A stretch of 64,000 bases of DNA from Leucothrix pacifica. GTDB taxonomy: Bacteria > Pseudomonadota > Gammaproteobacteria > Thiotrichales > Thiotrichaceae. Position 1 is the first letter of the stretch, and each line of letters starts with the position of its first letter. Below are positions 38,789 to 46,281 of this stretch, one piece after another. A program made the position numbers and the translations under genes. A model generated the notes under the pieces. That model was not told where the DNA came from. It worked only from the letters and a program-made list of their open reading frames with translations, and ran no database searches. The stretch is taken from positions 1 through 64,000 of the forward strand of contig NZ_QGKM01000023.1 of NCBI RefSeq assembly GCF_003172875.1, read 5' to 3'.

Positions 38789-40601
38789 GTCTTAATCCCT
38801 TCTTCATCAGGGTATCGTTTTCACGTATATACCTGAAGATATTGAAAACATCCTAAGGTCTTAATCCCTTCTTCATCAGGGCATCGTTTTCACTGTAGTT
38901 GGCAATAAGTCTGTAAGCGCATAACGTCTTAATCCCTTCTTCATCAGGGCATCGTTTTCACGGTAGAGAAGTGGGAAAGCCTAATGGCTGGCAAGTCTTA
39001 ATCCCTTCTTCATCAGGGCATCGTTTTCACCTTATGTAAAGAAAGGTTTGATTACCGCAGTGTCTTAATCCCTTCTTCATCAGGGCATCGTTTTCACGAA
39101 TGGTTAGAAGAAACAGGTAAGCTTGACGTCTTAATCCCTTCTTCATCAGGGCATCGTTTTCACAAGGTAGTACACAGAACGATAATGCGTTCAACATGTC
39201 TTAATCCCTTCTTCATCAGGGCATCGTTTTCACTGCTGCCTTTACATTCTAAACACTTTCCAACTTGTCTTAATCCCTTCTTCATCAGGGCATCGTTTTC
39301 ACCCTAACCCATGCGGTATCTACACCGTCGAGCCAGTCTTAATCCCTTCTTCATCAGGGCATCGTTTTCACACTCGCGCACGCGGAAGTGCTGGGGGCTA
39401 AACTGTCTTAATCCCTTCTTCATCAGGGCATCGTTTTCACCCCTTCGGTAGGCGATGTGATTATGAAGTCAGGTCTTAATCCCTTCTTCATCAGGGCATC
39501 GTTTTCACTTATGATCCTGACGTAGAGGTATGGCAGCTAAGTCTTAATCCCTTCTTCATCAGGGCATCGTTTTCACCCGTGTTTTACCTGAAAAGTGTTT
39601 AAACTTCTGGGTCTTAATCCCTTCTTCATCAGGGCATCGTTTTCACCCAGAGCAAAGGCTGAAGCTGCTGCAGAGGAAAAGTCTTAATCCCTTCTTCATC
39701 AGGGCATCGTTTTCACAAAATAGGAGAAAGTTATGAGTTTTGTAATATAGTCTTAATCCCTTCTTCATCAGGGCATCGTTTTCACAATACTCTGTCAGAA
39801 AAGAATAATTTGACAGTGGTCTTAATCCCTTCTTCATCAGGGCATCGTTTTCACCCTAATGCAGGCAGCATTGGTTTCTGACAATGTCTTAATCCCTTCT
39901 TCATCAGGGCATCGTTTTCACCTGTCACTTGGATGGATAACGATCATGTAGTTTGGTCTTAATCCCTTCTTCATCAGGGCATCGTTTTCACTTTAACAAA
40001 TGCACGAAGATGGTGGTACCACGTCTTAATCCCTTCTTCATCAGGGCATCGTTTTCACGCTCCAGCGACGGCTCCGGCGACGGCTCCGGGTCTTAATCCC
40101 TTCTTCATCAGGGCATCGTTTTCACCTGAGCTTCTTAAGTATTGGTTACACGTAGCGTCTTAATCCCTTCTTCATCAGGGCATCGTTTTCACCCAACCGT
40201 CAAGACTACGCTGCAAATGTTCAGGTCTTAATCCCTTCTTCATCAGGGCATCGTTTTCACCTTAAGTATTGGTTACACGTAGCGGAATAAGTAGTCTTAA
40301 TCCCTTCTTCATCAGGGCATCGTTTTCACAAGCAATATAGTGACATACTGCAAGCTAAGGGTCTTAATCCCTTCTTCATCAGGGCATCGTTTTCACAATC
40401 GGCAATGGCGGCTTTTGGTCTTAGTAGCGTCTTAATCCCTTCTTCATCAGGGCATCGTTTTCACGCAAAGCGACCGAGAATATTTATGATCTTAGTCGTC
40501 TTAATCCCTTCTTCATCAGGGCATCGTTTTCACCAGCACCGCGCGGATGGATTAAAGAACAAATGGTCTTAATCCCTTCTTCATCAGGGCATCGTTTTCA
40601 C
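38789..40601 (-). CRISPR. CRISPR array 2: 27 repeats, 26 spacers
   Basis: Same 36-nt repeat as array 1, almost invariant (CATCGTT form throughout). Only the distal repeat 38789-38824 differs, by one base (GTATCG). Spacers are 30-34 nt. The leader lies on the right at 40602 and the array is read on the minus strand. Spacers at 40126-40156 and 40261-40293 share 23 identical bases, offset by 8. The spacer at 40059-40089 is built of a repeated CGACGGCTCCGG unit. The conserved repeats and intact leader suggest this is the more active array. Confidence 0.98.
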
Positions 40602-40690
40602 TGCAAGCATCAATTCCAGCCTTTGCAATCAAGCACTTACAAAGGGGCTTAGCGGGATTTCTCACTTTCAAAAAGCTAGGTTTCACCAAA
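40602..40690 (-). promoter_or_regulatory. Leader of CRISPR array 2
   Basis: Begins with the same TGCAAGCATCAATTCCAGCC as array 1's leader. It is identical over about 60 bp except one base, then diverges through a few bases and converges again at AAAAAGCTAGGTTTCAC. It is followed by ~200 bp without a gene that holds the palindromes and repeat element before cas2. Confidence 0.85.
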
Positions 40691-40782
40691 TACTCACCAA
40701 AACGTTGTATCTGCAGACCACAAATACCAAGCCCTCATTATCACCAACAAACCACCGTTTGTCACTCCCCACAAGCTTGTCA

Positions 40783-40835
40783 GTGAATCATTTCAAGCGA
40801 AGCTTGTGTGAGCACATAAACACCACGGCTGAACG
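40783..40835. repeat. Structured repeat element, copy 1 (left of cas2)
   Basis: Contains the core TTTCAAGCGAAGCTTGTGTG, whose CAAGC-GAA-GCTTG makes a triloop hairpin, followed by GAGCACATAAACACCACGG. The same core occurs at 43208-43263 and 43279-43348, on the other side of the four-gene adaptation module. Here the outer stem is not evident. Confidence 0.7.
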
Positions 40836-40841
40836 CCCCAC

Positions 40842-40855
40842 TTACAAGCTTGTAA
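40842..40855. promoter_or_regulatory. Perfect 14-bp palindrome upstream of cas2
   Basis: TTACAAGCTTGTAA, 40 bp before the cas2 ATG and identical to the site upstream of cas10. A shorter ACAAGCTTGT copy is at 40771-40780. Confidence 0.65.
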
Positions 40856-40895
40856 ACCTCCCCTTATCCCGTCGTTCGTGCCTACACTAACGCAC

Positions 40896-41180
40896 ATGAA
40901 AAATCGCAACCTCTACCTCATTGCCTATGATATCCGCCAACCAAAGCGCCTGAGGGCAGCGCTTAAAGCGACCCGAAGCTTTGCCACCGGCGGACAAAAA
41001 TCCGTACACGAGTGCTGGATGACCGACGCCGAACGCGGCGACTTACTGGCAACATTATCCATGATCATTAATGAATCAGAGGACAGCCTCATCTGCATTC
41101 ACCTCGACCCGCGACAATCCGTCATTCCATTAGGCAAAGCGCTATCACCTGCCGATAGCGACTGGTTTTACATAGGCTAA
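40896..41180 (+). CDS. cas2: CRISPR adaptation protein Cas2 (copy A)
   Basis: A 94-residue Cas2. LYLIAYDIRQPKRLRAAL carries the conserved aspartate after the first strand, and FATGGQKSVHECWMT is the dimer-interface strand region. I use ATG 40896 rather than the upstream GTG because the conserved part begins at once. It is first in the operon cas2-cas1-cas1'-cas2', 5 bp before cas1. The sequence differs markedly from the second Cas2 at 42866, so the two are not a recent duplication. Expected role: central dimer of the spacer integrase. Confidence 0.92.
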   Translation: MKNRNLYLIAYDIRQPKRLRAALKATRSFATGGQKSVHECWMTDAERGDLLATLSMIINESEDSLICIHLDPRQSVIPLGKALSPADSDWFYIG

Positions 41181-41185
41181 GTATT

Positions 41186-42118
41186 ATGACAACCCTTTAT
41201 ATTGACCGCCGCAACACCCGACTAACCATCGAATCCAACACACTCGTGTGCTTCATAGAAGACAAGCGCCAACGCCCTGTGCCACTGCTGCTGCTTGATC
41301 AACTCATCATCAGCAGTATGATTGAGTTAAGCAGCACCGTATTGCTCAAACTGGCAGAGGCTCAGGTCATGGTGGTGTTTTTAAACCCCAGAAACAGCAA
41401 GCAACGCGCCAGCGTACATGGCCGTTTGGGCAAGAACCCACACATTCGACTGGCACAGTATCAGGCACAACAAGATACACTGCTAAGCTGCGAAATCGCA
41501 CAGCAATGGGTGGTGGCTAAAGTAAAAAATCAGCGTCGCCTACTATTTCGCTACCAAGACAGCCGCAAAGATCTACGCTACCCACTGAGTAAGTCCATCG
41601 AACAGCTGACGCAAGCCCTTCAGACACTGGATACCCCCGTCGCAAATCTTGATAGCTTGCGGGGAGTCGAAGGCAGTGCTGCACGAGCAAGCTTTGCAGC
41701 CTACAAGGAGATTTTACCCAATTCACTCGGCTTTACCGGTCGTAAGCGCCGCCCTCCGCCCGATCCGGTCAATGCCTGTTTGTCACTTGCTTATACTTTG
41801 TTGCATGCGCGCGCAGTACAAGCCGCCGTCGCACAAGGCTTTGATCCAATGATTGGCTTCTTGCACGAACCAAAATACAGCAGGGACTCTCTGGCCGCTG
41901 ACATCATCGAGCCATGGCGACCGCATGTGGACGCGTGGGTACTGGAACAATTTACCACTCAGGCGTTGCGTAAAGACGATTTCACTAACGATCAGGATTC
42001 CTGCTTATTGGGTAAAGCCGGTCGATACAAGTTTTACGCCGCCTACGAACCAGTACTCAAAACCCTGACGCGTGGCATGCGGCTGCAACTGTTTCAACTA
42101 CGCAAAAAACTGTTATGA
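41186..42118 (+). CDS. cas1: CRISPR integrase Cas1 (catalytic copy)
   Basis: A 310-residue Cas1 with a complete active site. The metal-binding glutamate is in LRGVEGSAARASF, the histidine in GFLHEPKYSRDSLA and the downstream acidic residue in ADIIEPWRPHVD. The RKRRPPPDPVNACLS loop typical of active Cas1 is present. It cuts and joins prespacers at the leader-repeat junction. Its TGA overlaps the next ATG (ATGA), coupling it to the degenerate Cas1 paralogue. No reverse transcriptase domain is fused. Confidence 0.95.
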   Translation: MTTLYIDRRNTRLTIESNTLVCFIEDKRQRPVPLLLLDQLIISSMIELSSTVLLKLAEAQVMVVFLNPRNSKQRASVHGRLGKNPHIRLAQYQAQQDTLLSCEIAQQWVVAKVKNQRRLLFRYQDSRKDLRYPLSKSIEQLTQALQTLDTPVANLDSLRGVEGSAARASFAAYKEILPNSLGFTGRKRRPPPDPVNACLSLAYTLLHARAVQAAVAQGFDPMIGFLHEPKYSRDSLAADIIEPWRPHVDAWVLEQFTTQALRKDDFTNDQDSCLLGKAGRYKFYAAYEPVLKTLTRGMRLQLFQLRKKLL

Positions 42119-42879
42119 AGCCACTTTACTTACACGGCGCAGCAGTCAGTGGCATTCGTTTAGAGCACGATGCACTGCGGGTTGTGACCGAGCACCGGGC
42201 CGATACTTGGTTTCCACTCAAGCGTATTTCACGGATTATTCTTAGTGGCGATATACAACTCTCTTCCAAAGTACTTGCCGCGTGTTTAAGTGAGAATATC
42301 CCGGTTGTGGTCGCTGGTCAGCAAGGTGAGTTTGTCGGTGTCTGCTTTGGCACTAACTTTAAGCAACAGTCCTTACAGTCACACATTCTCGAACTGTACG
42401 AATCCCGTGCACAACTTTACATCCTCGACAACTGGTTTTTGGGGCAACAGCGCCAGCAGATTCTGCATTTACAAAAGCGCTTTCGACTGCCGCAAGACGT
42501 GTTTGAAGCTAATGAAATCAAAGCCAGACTGGATGAACTGATTTGTCTTGAGCATCGCTTTTACGACTGGCAAAGCTGCCTGCAAAAAATGATCCCCATG
42601 TTAGCCGCTCAGCTCACGGTATTACTGAGGCATTTTGGCTTTGATAGCGAAGTGCTAAGACCTGCCCCTGCCAGTATTGGCTTATTGCAACACTTTATTG
42701 ATTTGCTGGAATGGAAACTCTGGGCACTGGCAGCCAACGGTCACTTACCCAGCGGCACACTGCGCAATCAGCTGATTCATTATTACCAATCACATAGTCA
42801 CGACATCGAGCAATTTACCCGCTTACAAATAGACAAACTCTGGCACCGCTTTTACGAGGCACAACATGAGCAAGCGTAA
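42115..42879 (+). CDS. Degenerate Cas1 paralogue (Cas1')
   Basis: A 254-residue protein with a Cas1-like N-terminal beta domain (LRVVTEHRADTWFPLKRISRIILSG) and a shortened helical domain. A glutamate is retained (ICLEHRFYDW), but the RRPPPDPVN loop is missing. The GFLH...R...D site is replaced by a segment GFDSEVLRPAPASIG without the histidine. It is therefore predicted to be catalytically dead. The gene is fused into the operon by overlaps on both sides (4 bp with cas1, 14 bp with cas2'), so it is made in step with both. It is most simply a non-catalytic subunit of a mixed Cas1 complex. Confidence 0.8.
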   Translation: MKPLYLHGAAVSGIRLEHDALRVVTEHRADTWFPLKRISRIILSGDIQLSSKVLAACLSENIPVVVAGQQGEFVGVCFGTNFKQQSLQSHILELYESRAQLYILDNWFLGQQRQQILHLQKRFRLPQDVFEANEIKARLDELICLEHRFYDWQSCLQKMIPMLAAQLTVLLRHFGFDSEVLRPAPASIGLLQHFIDLLEWKLWALAANGHLPSGTLRNQLIHYYQSHSHDIEQFTRLQIDKLWHRFYEAQHEQA

Positions 42880-43174
42880 ATCTAAACCGTATTTAATCAC
42901 CTATGACATCAGCGATAAGCGCCGCTTGCAGCGCGTACACCGCCAGCTAAAAAGCTGCGCCATCGCCATGCAATACTCGGTGTTTATCGCGGTAATGAAT
43001 GAAAGTGATCGTGATGAGTTAATCGAAAAACTCAAGCAGCTGATTGATGAAAAGCAGGATGATATCCGGCTTTATCCACTGCCGCAGCAACCAAAATGGT
43101 ATGCCTGGGGCGAGGCGCTCTGGCCTGATGGCTTAACGCTGACCGGAGATACACCGCTGCCGAAAGTGGAGTGA
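42866..43174 (+). CDS. cas2: CRISPR adaptation protein Cas2 (copy B, Cas2')
   Basis: A 102-residue Cas2 with KPYLITYDISDKRRLQRVHR at the start (conserved aspartate in TYDI) and AMQYSVFIAVMNESDRDEL as the second strand. It is closer to the ordinary type I/III Cas2 pattern (QYSVF) than copy A (QKSVH). A C-terminal tail LTGDTPLPKVE extends the fold. The start lies 14 bp inside cas1'. Two dissimilar Cas2 proteins in one operon suggest a heterodimeric or two-state bridge between the two Cas1 types. Confidence 0.9.
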   Translation: MSKRKSKPYLITYDISDKRRLQRVHRQLKSCAIAMQYSVFIAVMNESDRDELIEKLKQLIDEKQDDIRLYPLPQQPKWYAWGEALWPDGLTLTGDTPLPKVE

Positions 43175-43207
43175 GCTCATTAAAAAAACCAGCAGTAGTG
43201 AAACAGT

Positions 43208-43263
43208 GTGTTATTTCATTCAGCGAATCGTTTCAAGCGAAGCTTGTGTGAGCACATGAACAC
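43208..43263. repeat. Structured repeat element, copy 2
   Basis: Core TTTCAAGCGAAGCTTGTGTG with inner CAAGC-GAA-GCTTG hairpin. The flanks GTGTT...TCAT and ATGAACAC can pair as an outer stem. It lies 34 bp after the cas2' stop. Confidence 0.7.
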
Positions 43264-43278
43264 CGCCGCAGTAGTGAA

Positions 43279-43348
43279 GCCGTGTGGTATTCAATTCGGC
43301 GAATCGTTTCAAGCGAAGCTTGTGTGAGCGAATTGAATACCACACGGC
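43279..43348. repeat. Structured repeat element, copy 3, with perfect 19-bp outer stem
   Basis: GCCGTGTGGTATTCAATTC at 43279-43297 is the exact inverse of 43330-43348. Inside it lies the same core with CAAGC-GAA-GCTTG. Total 70 bp. It could also terminate transcription from the adaptation operon. Confidence 0.85.
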
Positions 43349-43402
43349 TGAACGGAAAATGTACTACACTCAAAACTCAACAAACTACCCAGAGAACATT
43401 CA

Positions 43403-43999
43403 ATGAAACGCCCAATAAAACAACTTATAAGCGCTCTCTCAGTCTCTTTATTATGCAGCGCCAGTATCGCCGAGGAAGTCGCCGAATCCCACCGCATTAA
43501 CCCCGCCAATGTCCTCAGCGTCATCAGCAATGACTGGAACAACGACGGCGGCATGGATCGCGCAGTACTTGTTGCCCCCACTGACATGGACGACGACGCC
43601 GGTTTATACATCTACCTCAGTGATGCCGCGTCGCCACCGCCACAACTGAATATATTCAAACCCAATCTGGCCTGGTCAGGCATTCTATGGGGCACTATTC
43701 CCCGGTTGGCGCTGGGTAAATCAGGCTCGATTGAGGTGCACAGCATGAACGAGGCCATTGGCCGTAACCGCTGGACACAGAAGCTGACCATTGCCTATCG
43801 CGACGGTGCCTTTGTGGTTGCAGGTTACACTTATGAGTCCTACGACACGCTGGATCTGAACTATGCATTTAGCTGTGATATCAATTTGTTATCGGGTAAC
43901 GGCTTTAAGAACAAAAAGCCCGTGAAAGTCAGTCAACCAGTGGTGAAGCTGGCTGACTGGTCTGATCAATCAGTGCCCGAGGTTTGTCGCGCGGAGTAA
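43403..43999 (+). CDS. Secreted protein of unknown function with one FG-GAP-like segment
   Basis: A 198-residue protein with a Sec signal peptide cleaved near residue 23 (ASIAEEVAE). ISNDWNNDGGMDRAVLVAP resembles a calcium-binding FG-GAP/VCBS-like DxDxDG loop, though with altered spacing. Two cysteines near the C-terminus (FSCDIN and EVCRAE) may form a disulfide. It lies just outside the CRISPR island, 54 bp after the last structured repeat, with a separate promoter likely. No family name recognised. Confidence 0.7.
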   Translation: MKRPIKQLISALSVSLLCSASIAEEVAESHRINPANVLSVISNDWNNDGGMDRAVLVAPTDMDDDAGLYIYLSDAASPPPQLNIFKPNLAWSGILWGTIPRLALGKSGSIEVHSMNEAIGRNRWTQKLTIAYRDGAFVVAGYTYESYDTLDLNYAFSCDINLLSGNGFKNKKPVKVSQPVVKLADWSDQSVPEVCRAE

Positions 44000-44002
44000 G
44001 CA

Positions 44003-44194
44003 TTAACGCATGGCGCGGACGTTTTCATAACGTGGGCAAGCGATACATGCGGTTGCATCTTTCGCTATCTGTTTCTGGCAATTCTCCGCGATAAACTCAA
44101 TGAGTTGCGGGAAGATAGCAGGTGCTGATGCATCGCGGTGTCTGTTATTGCAGGAGGATTCCTGACTGCAACATAGCGTATCGGTGAAGCGCAT
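44003..44194 (-). CDS. Small cysteine-containing hypothetical protein
   Basis: From ATG 44194 this gives 63 residues: a short CC...C stretch at the start (DTLCCSQESSCNN), then a helical and acidic middle, and a CIACPRYENVRAM ending with a CxxC. The composition of the C-terminal half looks like a real protein. It is convergent with the gene at 43403 and head-to-head with the one at 44214. I do not recognise it. Confidence 0.4.
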   Translation of the reverse strand: MRFTDTLCCSQESSCNNRHRDASAPAIFPQLIEFIAENCQKQIAKDATACIACPRYENVRAMR

Positions 44195-44213
44195 TATTAC
44201 GCTACCCAAAGCC

Positions 44214-44507
44214 ATGACGCAGGATGAGTCTCTGGCGGGTGACTTTAAACAGTTGCTGGATAAGGCGCGAGAGCTTATCGACATGGGCAGCGACATTCGC
44301 TTTGTGTTTGTCGAGAACTGGATAGCCTCGACGAAAAACCGTCTGCCGGAGTGCTTTGCGGTCGTGGATGATGAGTATGTCTACCTCAAAAGTGGCGAGA
44401 CACACTCTCGGCTGATGCAGCAGAATGATGATATTGCCAATTATCAAAAAGCGTTTAGTGTGAACTGGGATCGTGCGTTGTCTCTGGAAGACTTAGCAAA
44501 TAATTAA
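44214..44507 (+). CDS. Small hypothetical protein
   Basis: About 97 residues from ATG 44214; a GTG at 44184 would overlap the opposite gene's start. The chain is soluble and well folded in appearance: DFKQLLDKARELIDMGSDIRF, then STKNRLPECFAVVDDEYVYLK, and ends SVNWDRALSLEDLANN. The second half (FAVVDDEYVYLK) resembles the sensor-like strands of nuclease-type or regulator fragments, but no family is certain. It could be a truncated remnant of a longer protein. Confidence 0.5.
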   Translation: MTQDESLAGDFKQLLDKARELIDMGSDIRFVFVENWIASTKNRLPECFAVVDDEYVYLKSGETHSRLMQQNDDIANYQKAFSVNWDRALSLEDLANN

Positions 44508-44684
44508 CATCCGCGCCATAATAAACAATTATAAATAACAAATATTTCATAAATTATAAGCCATATTTCAACTATCTTAATAGTGTAGTCATTCCGACAT
44601 CGCCGGGATGATTACGCTATAACGCTGAAATAAATAAAATTATTACAGGTTCCATATCAATAATAACGAAAGGAGCTTATCAAC

Positions 44685-46145
44685 ATGGATGTTAATAATA
44701 AGCTATATCCCTTACTGTTGTGCGCCATTATTGCAGGATGCAATGGCGGTAAAGACACCGATCCCAAGGACCCCAAAGACCCACCGCCCACTAAAGATGA
44801 ACAACTGTCGGCACTGATCAAACAAAACGGCCTGACAGGCAACCCGATGACCGGAAAAACACTGCCGGATATTAATGACCCGATCGCCGCTTTAGGAAAG
44901 CGATTGTTCTTTTCAAAGTCACTGAGCGGCAATCGCGATACCGCCTGCGTGACCTGCCATCACCCCCAACTTGGTGGCGGCGACAACCTTAGCCTGCCGA
45001 TCGGCGTGGATGCCGTGGTGTCTGACTTACTCGGCCCCGGTCGCGCACATGACAGCAAAGCACATGGCTATGACGGTGGCCCGACTGTGCCGCGCAATGC
45101 GCCGACCACATTTAATATTGCCGCATGGAATACTTTTTTATTCCATGACGGGCGTCTCGAACGGCTTCAGGATGACGGTATTCGCACGCCTGACACACCG
45201 TTTAACCAAGGTGACCCACTGGCCGGCAGTAATCTGACTCATGCACAAGCCCGCTTCCCTGTGACCTCTCCTGAGGAGATGAAAGGTTTTGCGCATGAGG
45301 ATAAAGACAATACACAGATTCGCCAGTTTTTGTCAGAGCGCTTAGGCGGCTATGGCTCGGGTGTCGGTGTATTGCCAAACACTGCTTACTGGCTGGATCA
45401 CTTTCGCACGGCGTTTAATCAACCCGCTGCATCCGCTGAAGCGCTGATTACTGAGCAGAATATTTCTTTTGCTATCGGTGAATATCAACGCTCCCAAGTG
45501 TTTACTGCCTCGCCCTGGCAGCAATACGTACAAGGTAATAACGCTGCCCTGTCCACCTCCGCTAAACGCGGTGCATTGCTATTCTTCACCAGTGAAAAAG
45601 AGGGTGGAGTCGGCTGCTCTGCTTGTCACTCCGGCGACTCTTTTACCGATGAAGGTTTCCACAATATCGCGATACCACAGTTTGGTCGCGGCAAAGGTGA
45701 TGGTGACGGCAGTGAAGATTTCGGACGTTTTCGCGAAACGGGTGATGACGCGGATAAATTCGCTTTTCGCACGCCCGGTTTGTTGAATGTTGAGGTGACC
45801 GGCCCGTGGGGACATTCCGGCGCGTACACCACGCTGGAAGGGATTGTCCGCCACCATTTACAACCGTATGACGCGGTCAGCAATTATAATAGCGGTCAAC
45901 TCAGTCAGGCAGGTGTGCAAAATTTAGATAAACTGCAAAGCAATACACAAGCTGCGCTGAATCATTCCAATTTCGCCTTGCCAAATCTGAATTATACCGA
46001 GCAGGAAGTAACGGATCTGGTGAATTTCCTGAAGGCGCTGACCGATACTTGCACCAAGGATGCGACGTGTTTAGCCCCGTGGATATTAGATGAAACAGAT
46101 GATCCCGACCCGAATGGCGATCAGCTCAGCCCACTGGGTTTGTAA
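44685..46145 (+). CDS. Dihaem cytochrome c peroxidase-family lipoprotein
   Basis: A 486-residue protein. The N-terminus has a short hydrophobic stretch and a lipobox-like IIAGC (Cys19), then a charged Asp/Pro linker (KDPKDPPP). Two haem c sites follow: CVTCH at residues 88-92 and CSACH at 311-315. Sequence around them (LGKRLFFSKSLSGNRDTACVTCHHP, GAYTTLEGIVRHHL) is of the bacterial di-haem peroxidase/MauG superfamily. It probably acts in the periplasm on peroxide or as a MauG-like modifying enzyme; the exact partner is unknown. An AAAGGAG ribosome site precedes the ATG. Confidence 0.85.
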   Translation: MDVNNKLYPLLLCAIIAGCNGGKDTDPKDPKDPPPTKDEQLSALIKQNGLTGNPMTGKTLPDINDPIAALGKRLFFSKSLSGNRDTACVTCHHPQLGGGDNLSLPIGVDAVVSDLLGPGRAHDSKAHGYDGGPTVPRNAPTTFNIAAWNTFLFHDGRLERLQDDGIRTPDTPFNQGDPLAGSNLTHAQARFPVTSPEEMKGFAHEDKDNTQIRQFLSERLGGYGSGVGVLPNTAYWLDHFRTAFNQPAASAEALITEQNISFAIGEYQRSQVFTASPWQQYVQGNNAALSTSAKRGALLFFTSEKEGGVGCSACHSGDSFTDEGFHNIAIPQFGRGKGDGDGSEDFGRFRETGDDADKFAFRTPGLLNVEVTGPWGHSGAYTTLEGIVRHHLQPYDAVSNYNSGQLSQAGVQNLDKLQSNTQAALNHSNFALPNLNYTEQEVTDLVNFLKALTDTCTKDATCLAPWILDETDDPDPNGDQLSPLGL

Positions 46146-46185
46146 AGATCCCACTGGGTTTGGCAGCTGGCATCATCAGCTAAAA

Positions 46186-46222
46186 CAATGCCGGAGATGC
46201 TTTGACACGGTCTCCGGCATTG
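46186..46222. terminator. Bidirectional-type terminator between convergent genes
   Basis: CAATGCCGGAGA and TCTCCGGCATTG form a perfect 12-bp stem. On the minus strand it is followed by TTTTAG, on the plus strand by TTATG. It separates the peroxidase gene from tatD. Confidence 0.8.
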
Positions 46223-46281
46223 TTATGTGACTGGTTTCACTGAACTCACGCCTCGCGGCATTACGGAGTCAGGATGTAAAA

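Noticed and set aside
39643-39837. A 64-codon frame inside array 2
   Set aside because: It is repeat translation (ENDALMKKGLR) with spacer codons, not a gene.
42115-42879. Cas1 split or truncated by a frameshift
   Set aside because: The reading frame is complete, overlapping genes on both sides are intact, and the missing loop and histidine are within a continuous chain. It looks like a diverged paralogue rather than a damaged cas1.
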